From contig JASANZ010001991.1 in the NCBI GenBank assembly GCA_030849805.1, positions 1-30,755 of the forward strand: a stretch of DNA of 30,755 nt, written 5' to 3'. Of this stretch, positions 1-9,017 are shown piece after piece. The translations under genes and the position numbers were made by a program. This stretch comes from Sergeia podlipaevii. Its lineage: Eukaryota > Euglenozoa > Kinetoplastea > Trypanosomatida > Trypanosomatidae. The notes beneath the pieces were generated by a model, which saw only the letters and a program-made list of their open reading frames with translations, had not been told where the DNA came from and made no database searches. Every line of letters starts with the position of its first letter. The stretch's first letter is position 1.

Positions 1-145
1 CACGGTACTGTCCCACCGCAGGTTAGAGCGCTCGCGTAAGCGCAGTTTTATCCCCGCATATCAAATATTGTGTACTCGTACGGCTGTGTTTGAGATCATC
101 TGGAAGGAGGAAAGGAAGAAGGGCAGTGCTTGAGGACAGCACACA

Positions 146-192
146 TTTACTTTCTCCTCCCCCCCATTCCTTTAGAAGTAATTTTCTTATAG
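146..192 (+). promoter_or_regulatory. Putative spliced-leader acceptor region of the first gene
   Basis: A pyrimidine-rich tract of T and C runs from about 147 to 173 and is followed by AG at 174-175. A second short T-rich run ends in AG at 191-192, only three bases before the ATG at 196. Either AG could be the trans-splice acceptor. The assignment rests on the known kinetoplastid rule (pyrimidine tract, then first usable AG) and has not been tested. Confidence 0.5.
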
Positions 193-195
193 AAA

Positions 196-2298
196 ATGGA
201 CGAGGACGAAGTGTGGGACGGCGTAGACCTCAATCCATGCATCCCTGAAAAGCAACCTCGTGCCGCTCTGCTGCCTGCCTCGATTCGCTATCGCACCTTC
301 AGTGGCACCCTTGCTGACGAAGGGGTAGATGCAGTAGACGGTTCAGGTACAGAGTGTGGCTATTGGCCGCAGAAACGTGGCCGACACGACGGGTGGTACG
401 GTGCACCGTCCGGGACTGCTAGCGCAAGTACATTTGCTATACCCCTTCTCAAGCAGCTTCACAGCGATCCTTTTGCGGTGGCACAGCGTCAGCACACGAC
501 CCACATGTGGCTCAGCCAGCCGCGCAGCGATAGGGAAATTACCAGTCGTTTTGCGCTGGACCGCAATCTTGGTGCAACCCCCGCTCTCGCGGCCGTGAAC
601 CGCGCGATTCGTGTTCTGGGGAAGGAGCCGAGGTACTGGGCAGGGGTGCTGGACACTGTAGAAGAGGCGCTGCTGGACCGTGGTGCCTTACTACTTAGCA
701 CGCTGCAGGCTGCAGTGGAGGCGCTTTGGGACCGTCATCCATCTCGCGCTGCTCGTCTTGCGCTGGCGCTCACCCCGGCACCGCACGACGCCGATGGAAG
801 CCTTCCTGCCAGTACGTGGGTTGAGCTTGCAGGGCGGCTAGCGGTCATGTCAGATTCTCTGCCACGCCCGCTAGACGATCATTTCATTGATTTGTTTGAA
901 CGCGTTCTGCTCACTGCTCGCGCACATGGCGGGGAGCTCAGTGAGGCTCCCATTGTTGCCTTCGGACGTTGCCTCTTGTCTAGTAGCAAGCCACTCACGA
1001 CGGCGGTGCACCTGGTGCAGGTTGAGCTACTCAGCGGTCGGAACAGGGGCGGTGGTGATGCCCATAGCGCACTGCAGCTTGGGGCTTTCATTAGTGATCT
1101 CCTTGGAACTCTATGTGCGGCCGCTCTTGCAGATAGCTACACCAGTACGAAAGCAGACATGATTTTGTCCACCGAGGAGTTATTGATATTTGCGAGTGAC
1201 GTGGTCAAGTATGCGTACGCACGCAAGGTGCACCTCACCCCGCGCGCGTTTGATCTCACGCTGGCCTTGTGCGACGCCACAAAGTCGTATCACCGTCTTT
1301 GTGTACTTTTCTGTGCTATGTGCGCCGCGTCCGTCCCGACATTGGTGTCTCTGCTGCGTGTGATGGAGGTGAGCGCGGCAGCACCTGGACTTTTAGAACC
1401 GATTGCAGGCAGACCCCCAGGGGCGTTTTTGGCGTGGTGCGTGCGTCGCTTCCCTTCCGTTGTTGCTGTTCACACCCCAGCTGAGAGGGCGTGTCTTTCT
1501 AAAGCATGCTGGATGCTCGCACGCACGCTTGCCGAGGAGGGCGACTATGTTGGGCAGTTCCCAACTCTAGTGACACTTATGGCTAGTACATGCCAGGAAC
1601 CCAGGATGGTGGCACAGTTGGTGAGCGGATATGCGCAGAGGATGAGGGAGTGCGGCCACGTGCTGACTTCGAGCCCTGCTGCCACCTCGTTGCATCGTGT
1701 GGATGAGATAGCGACATGGTCATTGTTGTTTCTGGAGCTCACCTCCGTTGCTAGCGCGGCACTGCAGGAGGACCTGCCACTCTCGGTGGAGAGTACGATA
1801 GCGACACTGCTGACTGCGGCGCCAGGGTTGTACTGCAACGTCATAACTGCTGGTGTGATGTCGCTACTCGCTACCAACGCTGCCGCGGAGGCTGCGTTTG
1901 TTCGTATGATGGATGGATACGTGCGGAAGACTGGAGCGCTTGCACTACTGCTGGCAGAGACTCTTCTCCTGCCGGAGGATGGCGACGTCCGGACGCACAA
2001 TGAAGAAGAAGACTGTACGATCAGCGAGGACGGCCGCCGACTAGTGCAGAGGTGGCGCTTGCACCACACCGCATGGTTTCGCGTGCTGCCACTCTCTATT
2101 TCACTACAGTTGCCTGGTAAGGCCGGCGCTCGGACAAGCGTGGGCTGGGAGCTATTTTTGAAAATCCGTGCCACCGGCCACGAGAAGGTGGCGTACATCA
2201 CGAACAGCGGTGCGGATGCTGCTGCTGCGAAGGAACATAGGGTGCAGCCTTCTATTGTTCTATCAGAGCTTCTGAAGAAACTCGGTGCACTTGCGTAG
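196..2298 (+). CDS. Conserved-looking hypothetical protein, 700 aa, helical
   Basis: I do not recognise this protein. It is a complete open frame of 700 residues starting at an ATG just downstream of a pyrimidine tract and AG, and ending in TAG. The N-terminal 60 residues are acidic and then polar and Gly-rich. From about residue 120 to the end the sequence is rich in Leu and Ala with regularly spaced hydrophobic residues, which suggests stacked alpha helices of the HEAT, ARM or PPR-like kind. No repeat family can be assigned by eye. No signal peptide or clear membrane segment is visible. An acidic stretch (EDGD...NEEED) lies near residues 595-610. It is the first gene of the co-directional cluster, upstream of the CFAP44-like gene. 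Base composition matches its neighbours. The existence of the gene is secure; its function is unknown. Confidence 0.85.
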   Translation: MDEDEVWDGVDLNPCIPEKQPRAALLPASIRYRTFSGTLADEGVDAVDGSGTECGYWPQKRGRHDGWYGAPSGTASASTFAIPLLKQLHSDPFAVAQRQHTTHMWLSQPRSDREITSRFALDRNLGATPALAAVNRAIRVLGKEPRYWAGVLDTVEEALLDRGALLLSTLQAAVEALWDRHPSRAARLALALTPAPHDADGSLPASTWVELAGRLAVMSDSLPRPLDDHFIDLFERVLLTARAHGGELSEAPIVAFGRCLLSSSKPLTTAVHLVQVELLSGRNRGGGDAHSALQLGAFISDLLGTLCAAALADSYTSTKADMILSTEELLIFASDVVKYAYARKVHLTPRAFDLTLALCDATKSYHRLCVLFCAMCAASVPTLVSLLRVMEVSAAAPGLLEPIAGRPPGAFLAWCVRRFPSVVAVHTPAERACLSKACWMLARTLAEEGDYVGQFPTLVTLMASTCQEPRMVAQLVSGYAQRMRECGHVLTSSPAATSLHRVDEIATWSLLFLELTSVASAALQEDLPLSVESTIATLLTAAPGLYCNVITAGVMSLLATNAAAEAAFVRMMDGYVRKTGALALLLAETLLLPEDGDVRTHNEEEDCTISEDGRRLVQRWRLHHTAWFRVLPLSISLQLPGKAGARTSVGWELFLKIRATGHEKVAYITNSGADAAAAKEHRVQPSIVLSELLKKLGALA

Positions 2299-2847
2299 AT
2301 GCTGCAGTAAGAGAGTTTTCTCTTGTTATTGTTGTTTGTTTCGTTTGAGAGAAGGGCGAATCTCGGCTTTCCCTTCCCTTTTTTTTTACGGTTTATCAAT
2401 ACATATATATATATGTGTTTGAATGAAGAATGTGTGCTCGTACTAACTGCTGAATAAACATATATGCTGATACTTACATTCTATCGCTTCCCTTAAAAAA
2501 TCACCGCGCTGAGGGCTTGCTTCCTGATTGCTTGCACACACGCACGCACACAAACATATTTTTTTCCTCTTTTTCTTCTATATGCTTAAAAAAAAATAAT
2601 TGTATTGTACTGGCACATAAACCCACTCATGCATTTACGTATATGTATGTGTGCATATTCAAGAAACAAGAGTAAAGAAAGGTGAAAGTGGGGAAGAGCT
2701 AGATTTTCCTTTTAGTTTTCACTTTTCTTTATAATTATTGCGCGAAGCTTTTTTTTTCCGAAGTTAGTGCACATATTTGTTTTAGTTTGTAGTCTTTCTT
2801 TTCTTACATCTGTTCGCTACATACATATCTATATATAGAATTTTATC
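2299..2847. other. Intergenic spacer between the 700-aa gene and the CFAP44-like gene
   Basis: These 549 bases are AT-rich, with a TATA run near 2401-2416, poly-T and poly-A runs and a CA-rich stretch near 2533-2555. No credible ORF or RNA gene is seen. The spacer should hold the 3' UTR of the upstream gene and the trans-splicing signal of the next one. Confidence 0.6.
2793..2838 (+). promoter_or_regulatory. Putative spliced-leader acceptor of the CFAP44-like gene
   Basis: A pyrimidine tract at 2793-2806 is followed by no AG until 2837-2838. The start ATG is at 2848. If this AG is used, the gene-encoded 5' UTR is only nine bases. The call is by pattern only. Confidence 0.55.
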
Positions 2848-5800
2848 ATGAGTACCGCTGCAGGGGGCGGCGGCTCGCGCGCACCCAAGCCGCTGCATGA
2901 GTATCCAGAAGTTGAGGTTAGCAGTGCTATATATGCTCACTATGGTATTGATACCTCGCACTTTAATGCCATCTCGTACATTGGAGGGGATAAGTTGCTC
3001 ATGGCTGCTGGCAAGTTTGTTCTTTGTGTTGATCTCCGCACCGGCGCTGTGGATACGCAGCTAGGTCCAGAGGATGGCGGTGTTGGTGCGGTAGCGGTTC
3101 ATCCTTCGCGCAAGTACTACGTGCTGGCAGAGCGAACACCTCATGAGCCCAACTTGTGTGTGCATGAATGGCCCTCCAAGAAGTGTGTTCACAAGCTGGA
3201 GGGTGGCGCTGTGATGGGATACGCTGCGTGCAGCTTTGATGTTGGTGGTACCCGCATGGCGGCGGTGGCGGCTGCGCCGGACTTCACTCTATCTGTATGG
3301 GACTGGGCATCCAAGTCAATGATCTTGCGCAGCAAGTGCTTTGGCTCTGATGTCAGCACGGTCACCTTCAGCCGCTTTGACAATTCACTGCTGGTTACCG
3401 GCGGTGCTGGACATGTTAAGTTCTGGTCGATGGCAAACACCTTTACAGGCCTCAAGCTGCAAGGTACGCTTGGTAAGTTTGGCCGCCTTGAAATCTCTGA
3501 CGTCACTGGCTTCGTCATGATGCCAGATGGAAAGGTACTCTCAGGAGCGGAGAGTGGGTGTCTTTTGATGTGGGAGGGCGATCTTGTGAAGTGCAGCTTT
3601 GTGCTCTCCATCGAAGGTGCGGATGATGACGAAGATGGCGCTGGAGCGTTTGCACAAGTAGCGTATGACTACGAGCCATGCCATGCTGGCGCTATCAATG
3701 CGATTGAACTTATTCATGATGGTGCTATCGTTGTTACCGCTGGTGATGACGGGTACTTGCGCTACTGGGACCGCGAAGAGCTGGAGGGGGTTGAGGGGAT
3801 TGGCCTGCCGCCCTTGTATGCTCCTCAGTGCTTACTGGCGGTGTGCGTGTCGCCTCACATTCAGATTCGATCGATCACTCGCTGCATAGAGATAAATGCA
3901 TGGACGGTGCTTGGCCGCGATGGCAGCATTCTTACCTCTCCGTTCCCTTCACTCGAAGAAGTGCATGCTGGCGCACTACACCCGAAACCGCAGGCGACGC
4001 TTGCCTTGCGCTTCAACGGTGGCGGCATCACGAGCTCCGCTGTCTCACCGGCAGATCACACCATTGTTACAGGCGGCGAGGACGGTGCTGTGCGGCTGAT
4101 TGATTACGTCCGTGGCCTCGAGTTGGCTCGCTACGCCCTTCCGAGGACATCCAGCGGCATTTTTGGCAACCCCGTCACTGCCGTTCGCTTCTTTGAGACA
4201 GACCCCACGCACTCCTTCTTTGTGAGCGGTTTTGGGGATGGCACTGTCTGCCTCATGCGACGGCAACCAACTGCCGGTGTACACGCCTCGGCCACACCTT
4301 CCCTTGTGCCCATTGGTCAGTGGAAGCCACACAAAACAGGTCTCTTTGAGATTGTTATGAACGCGAATGAATCTCAGCTGTGCACGGTGTCCAGGGACGG
4401 CACTGCCTTTTTCTTTACCGTTGCTCCAGGTTTTGGGGCACTGCAGCCCGTTGGCTTTTGCCGTCTTCCCTTGTCAGACCCTCTCTGTGCCGAATGGGAC
4501 GAGCACAGTGGTGCAGAGGGCGGCTGCCTTGTCGGCTTTGAGGGAGGTCAAGTGCTGGCAGTCTCCGCACCAACCGAGGGACTGGTGGATTCGACGGTTT
4601 CATTTGAGTTTCCCTGCACATATGCACTAGTGGGACTCCGCCAACACCGTCTACCCCCTCCCGTTGTGGACGACGGCAAGGCGCATGACGACCCAGAAGA
4701 GGAGGACCTTCTTGTGGAGAAGGACAATGGACCGTGGGCTGTTATGTTTCTACGCCGCCTGCCTGATGGTGGTATTGCTGTTGGAGCACGCAAGGAGGAG
4801 CTTGTCTACCGCTACCAGTGCTCAGTGCGCTACCCTGGCGTGCTTGCCTTGCCACCGCTGCCGCCCACCGGTATTGAGCCGCCGGACTACGTAGAGGAGC
4901 CTGAGGTGAATTTGTGTTATCGTGGGATGGTTCCCTACGCTGCCTTTATTGGGGGTCCCGCACAGCACAAGGAGCTTGCAGTTGTCTGTGAGCACTGCAA
5001 CGTTGTGCTGCGCGACCTCGCGAGTGAAACCGTGGTAGCACTTGCTGGGCAGCCACACGACAGCACCAGCGCAACTATCACCGGGGCTTACGTCTCCTAC
5101 GATGGCACAATGGTGGTGACGACGGCTAGCGACGGCCTTGTGGTATCGCAGCTTCGGACAGGACAGAAGCCGCCACGAGCACCCGCCATCACTCCCGCAT
5201 TACCGGTTTCAGCGTCTGTTGATGCTGTCCCCCCGCCCTCCCTCAAAGCATTTGCTGCTGAGACAGAGGAGAGCGGCGCTATGGTGGGCTCGGGATTGCA
5301 GCAGCAGCTTGAAGCTGTGACAGCACATTCAATGCCAGAGCCAAAACTCCCACTTTCTATTCAAGAGCAGAAGGAGGCGGACGATCGCGCCAGGGAGGCG
5401 CAGCTGCGCGAGGAGCGGTTCAGTAAATTCATGGCAAAGGTAGATGCGATTAACCAGCGGTATGCGAAGGTGGTGATGACGAACGCGGAGCTACCCGAGG
5501 CAGCGCAGCTCACTCCGGAAGAGATGGAGCTGGACCCGACTCTGCGCACACAACTTGAGGCAGAGAAGCAGAGGCAGGTGACTGAGGCACGACAAGAGTT
5601 TGTGCTGGAGGCTGCACGCGAGGACGTCCGGACGCGCAAGCTGCGCAATCGATTTATTGACAACCTTCTTTGTGACCGTTTCCTTGTGCACGCCTTTAGC
5701 CGTCAGTTTGCTGTTGCTTCGTTCCGCACAGTCGACCCCAAGCCAGCAACTGAACGCCTGGAACGAGGCATTGTGGCGCTGCATGCCTCTGACACAGACA

Positions 5801-8262
5801 GCGAAGCCAGCGGAGCCGAGGGTGACACTGGTGAGTTTGACGGAGAGTGCATCAGCGGGGAGCTTGGCACCTCCTCTGGACTGGGTGGCGCCGGGCACGA
5901 CGACCCTAATGAGCAGGAGAAGATGCGACAGCAGCAGCAGCAGCGCAATGCGGCACAAAACAAGCAGCTCCGTATCAACGGAACGATCCAGCAACAGCTG
6001 GACAAGTTGGATGCGCGCCGACAGGAGCGGCAGCAGCGGCAACGCGGGTGCGACTCTCTGCTCGCCAGGCGTCCCGATCCGGCGGTGGATGAAGCGCTTC
6101 TCACTCGGCGCCGCGCCGAGGACTTGCGTATACGCGGTGAGTGTATTCTCCGTACCGATCCGGCGTATCGCGAGGCAGAGGAGTTCCGCCCTACGGCGAC
6201 TGGTAAGTTACGCCGCATGATTGTTCTGGAGAAGTACCTTGTGGAGAAGCGCATGGGCTTCAACTCGCGGCTGTGCGAGGTACGTGAGGAGAAAGCGGAG
6301 CAAATCAAGCAGATCAACGCGCTGCGCTCCCGCATTGCTGCTATCAACGCCCAACTTGGCGACAATGGAGTTGAGGCGAGCCCGCTGGTATTGCAGCTCG
6401 ATGAGTATCCTGAGAAGCAGTTCGCTGTTGACAGGGAGGACCTGGATGCGTTTGCAGCCAAGCAGCAGCTTGAACGTGCCAAGGAGGAGGAGGCCAAAAA
6501 GGCACAGAGAGGCTTTGGCGCTGACCTTGCTGGTGCCCAGGCCGGTGCTGACGGTGGCGATGGGGAGAGTGGCAGCTACTCTGCTGCCGGGGATGATATT
6601 GCTGCGTCACCATCCTCAATGGGAAGTCGAAGTGGGCACGGGGCGAGGCGAAGTGAAATGCGCAGCCGCTCCAAGTCTAGCGTGCCACGGCACTCCTCTC
6701 GCTTCGACCGCGGCTCTCGTGCCAGCACCACCTTCACTGCAGCCGATCGCGATCGCATGGACGCTGAGTTGCGTGCGAAACTGGAGAACATCAAAGTGAG
6801 CGAGGTGGAGGAAGAGGAGAGGGCTATGCAGTCAGAGCTGCTCAGGGCTGAGCGACGGCGCCTCGCGGGAGAATGCAATAAGATCATGAGCGCGTTTGAT
6901 GACACTCTTCAAGGCCTTGTGTACGAGCGCTCTACCGTGGATGCTGACCTATGCCTTGCCGATGTACATCTCCTGTTGCTCTTTCGCGAATATCAGTTGC
7001 TACTGGTGTTCCGCTCGCGTGACAAGGCCCTCCGGCATCAGCTGCTCTCTGTGAAGCAGAGCCGCGAGAAGTTGCGGCGCGAGATGCAGCAGCTCAAGTC
7101 TGAAATGAAAGCCCAAGAAACAGAGAGCGCGTCATTGCTGGAGTCGTTGCGTGAGAACAAACACGAGGCGGAGAGCTACATTCAGGCAGAATTTCTGCCA
7201 GACAAGGTACCTTACGTCCTGAAAGTGTTCAATCGGTATATCAAGCGGCGCAAGCACACTGATGAGGACAACGACAACGACGACATCACGAGTGACGACG
7301 AGGATGACAATGACGCGGACGATGACATTGGCGAGGAGATTTGCCCTCCCAACTCTTCAGAGGAGGCGTGGGAGAAGATGTTGGCGATGCGTGAGGTACG
7401 ACTGGACTACACCGACGCTCTCGCCGATGTACGCGTGAAGAGCGAGCAGTCTAAGAAGTCGATGGAGGCATGCGAGAAGAGCGTCGAGACACTTGCTGAA
7501 AAGATGCAGGAAGCCCAGAAGGGAATAGCAGATCTGGAGAGCGAGAAGCGCAAGGAGCTCAATATGCTGAAGATTGTAGTGCCACTGAGCTGCAGCCAAG
7601 TGAGGTCATTGGACAAGGAGGAAATGTGCCCGGCAGATCTGCTGCGCGACGATATCTTTGTTGTCTCAGACGAGGAGCTAGCCCGACTGAAGCGCCGCAT
7701 TAGTGAGCTGGCAGAGCAAAAGGCGGCGCGGCGGGCGGAGATCGCGGGCATGGCGGCCGAGCTGCAAGCGCTTGAGAGTGGGCGGGGGGAGACACAGCGG
7801 ACCCACGCGGAGTGGGAGGCGAAGGTGTACGAGGTCATGATGCTAAAGTTTGGGCAGCGCGTGGATCTGGAGATGCTAGAGTCGTGCGGCACAAGTCGTC
7901 GTATAGAAACGAAGAAGGAGGAGCTGCGTCTGTTGGAGCTGCGCTGGGAGCGTGAAGTACGGCGGCAGGAGCGGCGCATAGAGGCTTTACGAGATCAACT
8001 TCAAGAAAAACTGCTTCACAACACCCATCTATTACAAGATTATGGTGACCGTGAGACTGATCGTCAGGAAGTAGAGCGCGCACTTGCTCAAGCTACTTCC
8101 AAGACAGTGGAGCGCTATCGCGGCTCGCGTGTAGCCACACGAGCAGATCGGAGCAACCTACGCGAATTGATTGCTGCCCAGCAGGAGGAAATGAATGCAC
8201 TTAGCGCTGAAATTGTTGTGTTGAACAAAAAGGGTGGCCATGCATACAGCCCGGCAATGTAG
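2848..8262 (+). CDS. CFAP44: WD40 and coiled-coil axonemal protein, CFAP44-like
   Basis: This 1804-residue protein has the CFAP43/CFAP44 architecture: a long WD40 region (about residues 40-790) followed by a coiled-coil half (about 840 to the end). WD-type strand endings are visible, for example GGAGHVKFW near 185, GDDGYLRYWD at 299 and GGEDGAVRLID at 409. The C-terminal half is rich in Glu, Arg, Lys and Gln, with a short poly-Q run at 1028-1032, a Ser/Gly-rich linker near 1225-1290 and a strongly acidic Asp-rich insert near 1472-1500. The segment around 1571-1583, ending in IVVPLSCSQV, resembles the conserved VVPL motif of the CFAP43/44 family. In that family the protein belongs to the tether complex of the inner dynein arm I1/f and is needed for normal flagellar beating. 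I favour CFAP44 over CFAP43 on overall resemblance and on position two genes from a predicted syntenic set. The distinction needs an alignment. Confidence 0.75.
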   Translation: MSTAAGGGGSRAPKPLHEYPEVEVSSAIYAHYGIDTSHFNAISYIGGDKLLMAAGKFVLCVDLRTGAVDTQLGPEDGGVGAVAVHPSRKYYVLAERTPHEPNLCVHEWPSKKCVHKLEGGAVMGYAACSFDVGGTRMAAVAAAPDFTLSVWDWASKSMILRSKCFGSDVSTVTFSRFDNSLLVTGGAGHVKFWSMANTFTGLKLQGTLGKFGRLEISDVTGFVMMPDGKVLSGAESGCLLMWEGDLVKCSFVLSIEGADDDEDGAGAFAQVAYDYEPCHAGAINAIELIHDGAIVVTAGDDGYLRYWDREELEGVEGIGLPPLYAPQCLLAVCVSPHIQIRSITRCIEINAWTVLGRDGSILTSPFPSLEEVHAGALHPKPQATLALRFNGGGITSSAVSPADHTIVTGGEDGAVRLIDYVRGLELARYALPRTSSGIFGNPVTAVRFFETDPTHSFFVSGFGDGTVCLMRRQPTAGVHASATPSLVPIGQWKPHKTGLFEIVMNANESQLCTVSRDGTAFFFTVAPGFGALQPVGFCRLPLSDPLCAEWDEHSGAEGGCLVGFEGGQVLAVSAPTEGLVDSTVSFEFPCTYALVGLRQHRLPPPVVDDGKAHDDPEEEDLLVEKDNGPWAVMFLRRLPDGGIAVGARKEELVYRYQCSVRYPGVLALPPLPPTGIEPPDYVEEPEVNLCYRGMVPYAAFIGGPAQHKELAVVCEHCNVVLRDLASETVVALAGQPHDSTSATITGAYVSYDGTMVVTTASDGLVVSQLRTGQKPPRAPAITPALPVSASVDAVPPPSLKAFAAETEESGAMVGSGLQQQLEAVTAHSMPEPKLPLSIQEQKEADDRAREAQLREERFSKFMAKVDAINQRYAKVVMTNAELPEAAQLTPEEMELDPTLRTQLEAEKQRQVTEARQEFVLEAAREDVRTRKLRNRFIDNLLCDRFLVHAFSRQFAVASFRTVDPKPATERLERGIVALHASDTDSEASGAEGDTGEFDGECISGELGTSSGLGGAGHDDPNEQEKMRQQQQQRNAAQNKQLRINGTIQQQLDKLDARRQERQQRQRGCDSLLARRPDPAVDEALLTRRRAEDLRIRGECILRTDPAYREAEEFRPTATGKLRRMIVLEKYLVEKRMGFNSRLCEVREEKAEQIKQINALRSRIAAINAQLGDNGVEASPLVLQLDEYPEKQFAVDREDLDAFAAKQQLERAKEEEAKKAQRGFGADLAGAQAGADGGDGESGSYSAAGDDIAASPSSMGSRSGHGARRSEMRSRSKSSVPRHSSRFDRGSRASTTFTAADRDRMDAELRAKLENIKVSEVEEEERAMQSELLRAERRRLAGECNKIMSAFDDTLQGLVYERSTVDADLCLADVHLLLLFREYQLLLVFRSRDKALRHQLLSVKQSREKLRREMQQLKSEMKAQETESASLLESLRENKHEAESYIQAEFLPDKVPYVLKVFNRYIKRRKHTDEDNDNDDITSDDEDDNDADDDIGEEICPPNSSEEAWEKMLAMREVRLDYTDALADVRVKSEQSKKSMEACEKSVETLAEKMQEAQKGIADLESEKRKELNMLKIVVPLSCSQVRSLDKEEMCPADLLRDDIFVVSDEELARLKRRISELAEQKAARRAEIAGMAAELQALESGRGETQRTHAEWEAKVYEVMMLKFGQRVDLEMLESCGTSRRIETKKEELRLLELRWEREVRRQERRIEALRDQLQEKLLHNTHLLQDYGDRETDRQEVERALAQATSKTVERYRGSRVATRADRSNLRELIAAQQEEMNALSAEIVVLNKKGGHAYSPAM

Positions 8263-9017
8263 GCACATTTTTTTTCTTTCCTCTTTCTCTTTCTTACGAC
8301 ATATATATAGATATATTAAATATACTTTATATAGAGACAGGGAGACAGAAAGTGAGGGGAAGAAAAATGGTTGAGGATGTATATTTATGACAAATGCGTC
8401 GCTTTTTCTTACTTTAGCTGTGTTTAGAAAGGTGGGGCACGCGGCTGCTCATTTTATTTATTTATTTATTTATTGTTGTTTGTTTGTTTCTTGTGCGTAT
8501 GGTGTATATTTACTGTTACTACGCGGTTCCTCGGCACATGTACATATGTTTTATTTATTTTTTATGTCATACTTATATTTACCAGTAGATGTGGATTAGT
8601 AGTGCTACACCAATAGTTTGAGAGGTTTCATGCAGGCATCTTCCTTTAGCCCATTATTTCTGTCCTTTAAACTGCACTCACATTACATACAATCTTTTTT
8701 TTCTTTTTTTCGAATTTTGTTGTTTTACGCATTGCACCGTATATGCATTTTTTTTTTTGTATCTCTACCAAATAGTTTAGTATTGTAGTAGAATTTATTT
8801 TCCCTTACTATTTTCCTCCTTCGCCTTGTATAGCTGTTCTGTTGTTGACTGTATTGAATATATCGAAGAGACACAATAGAAAGAAACAACAAATCTCAAC
8901 AACGGCAACTTCTACACACAAGTAATATTTTTCCTGTTAAAGCAAAAAAAAAAAGTATATATTTATCTCTCTATCTATCTATCTGTCTCTATCTCTATAT
9001 ATATATCTTGTGTCGTC
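8263..9017. other. Intergenic spacer with simple repeats
   Basis: This AT-rich spacer holds TATA-like runs near 8299-8335, a TTTA microsatellite at about 8453-8474 followed by TTTG units, several poly-T tracts, and a TATC/TCTC repeat from about 8963 to 9009 directly before the next ATG. No gene is seen. A pyrimidine tract near 8928-8938 followed by AG at 8941-8942, or AG at 8954-8955, is the best acceptor candidate, because no AG lies between 8956 and the ATG at 9018. Confidence 0.6.

Noticed and set aside
1545..2399. Minus-strand frame of 284 residues opposite the first gene
   Set aside because: Ser/Cys-rich composition typical of an antisense shadow; it includes the poly-A/T-rich 3' UTR of the + strand gene.
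5703..6497. Minus-strand frame of 264 residues inside the CFAP44-like gene
   Set aside because: Ser/Arg/Cys-rich shadow of the coiled-coil codons; no plausible domain.
8453..8490. TTTA/TTTG microsatellite as a possible element border
   Set aside because: Similar simple repeats occur in every spacer here and no inserted sequence adjoins it.
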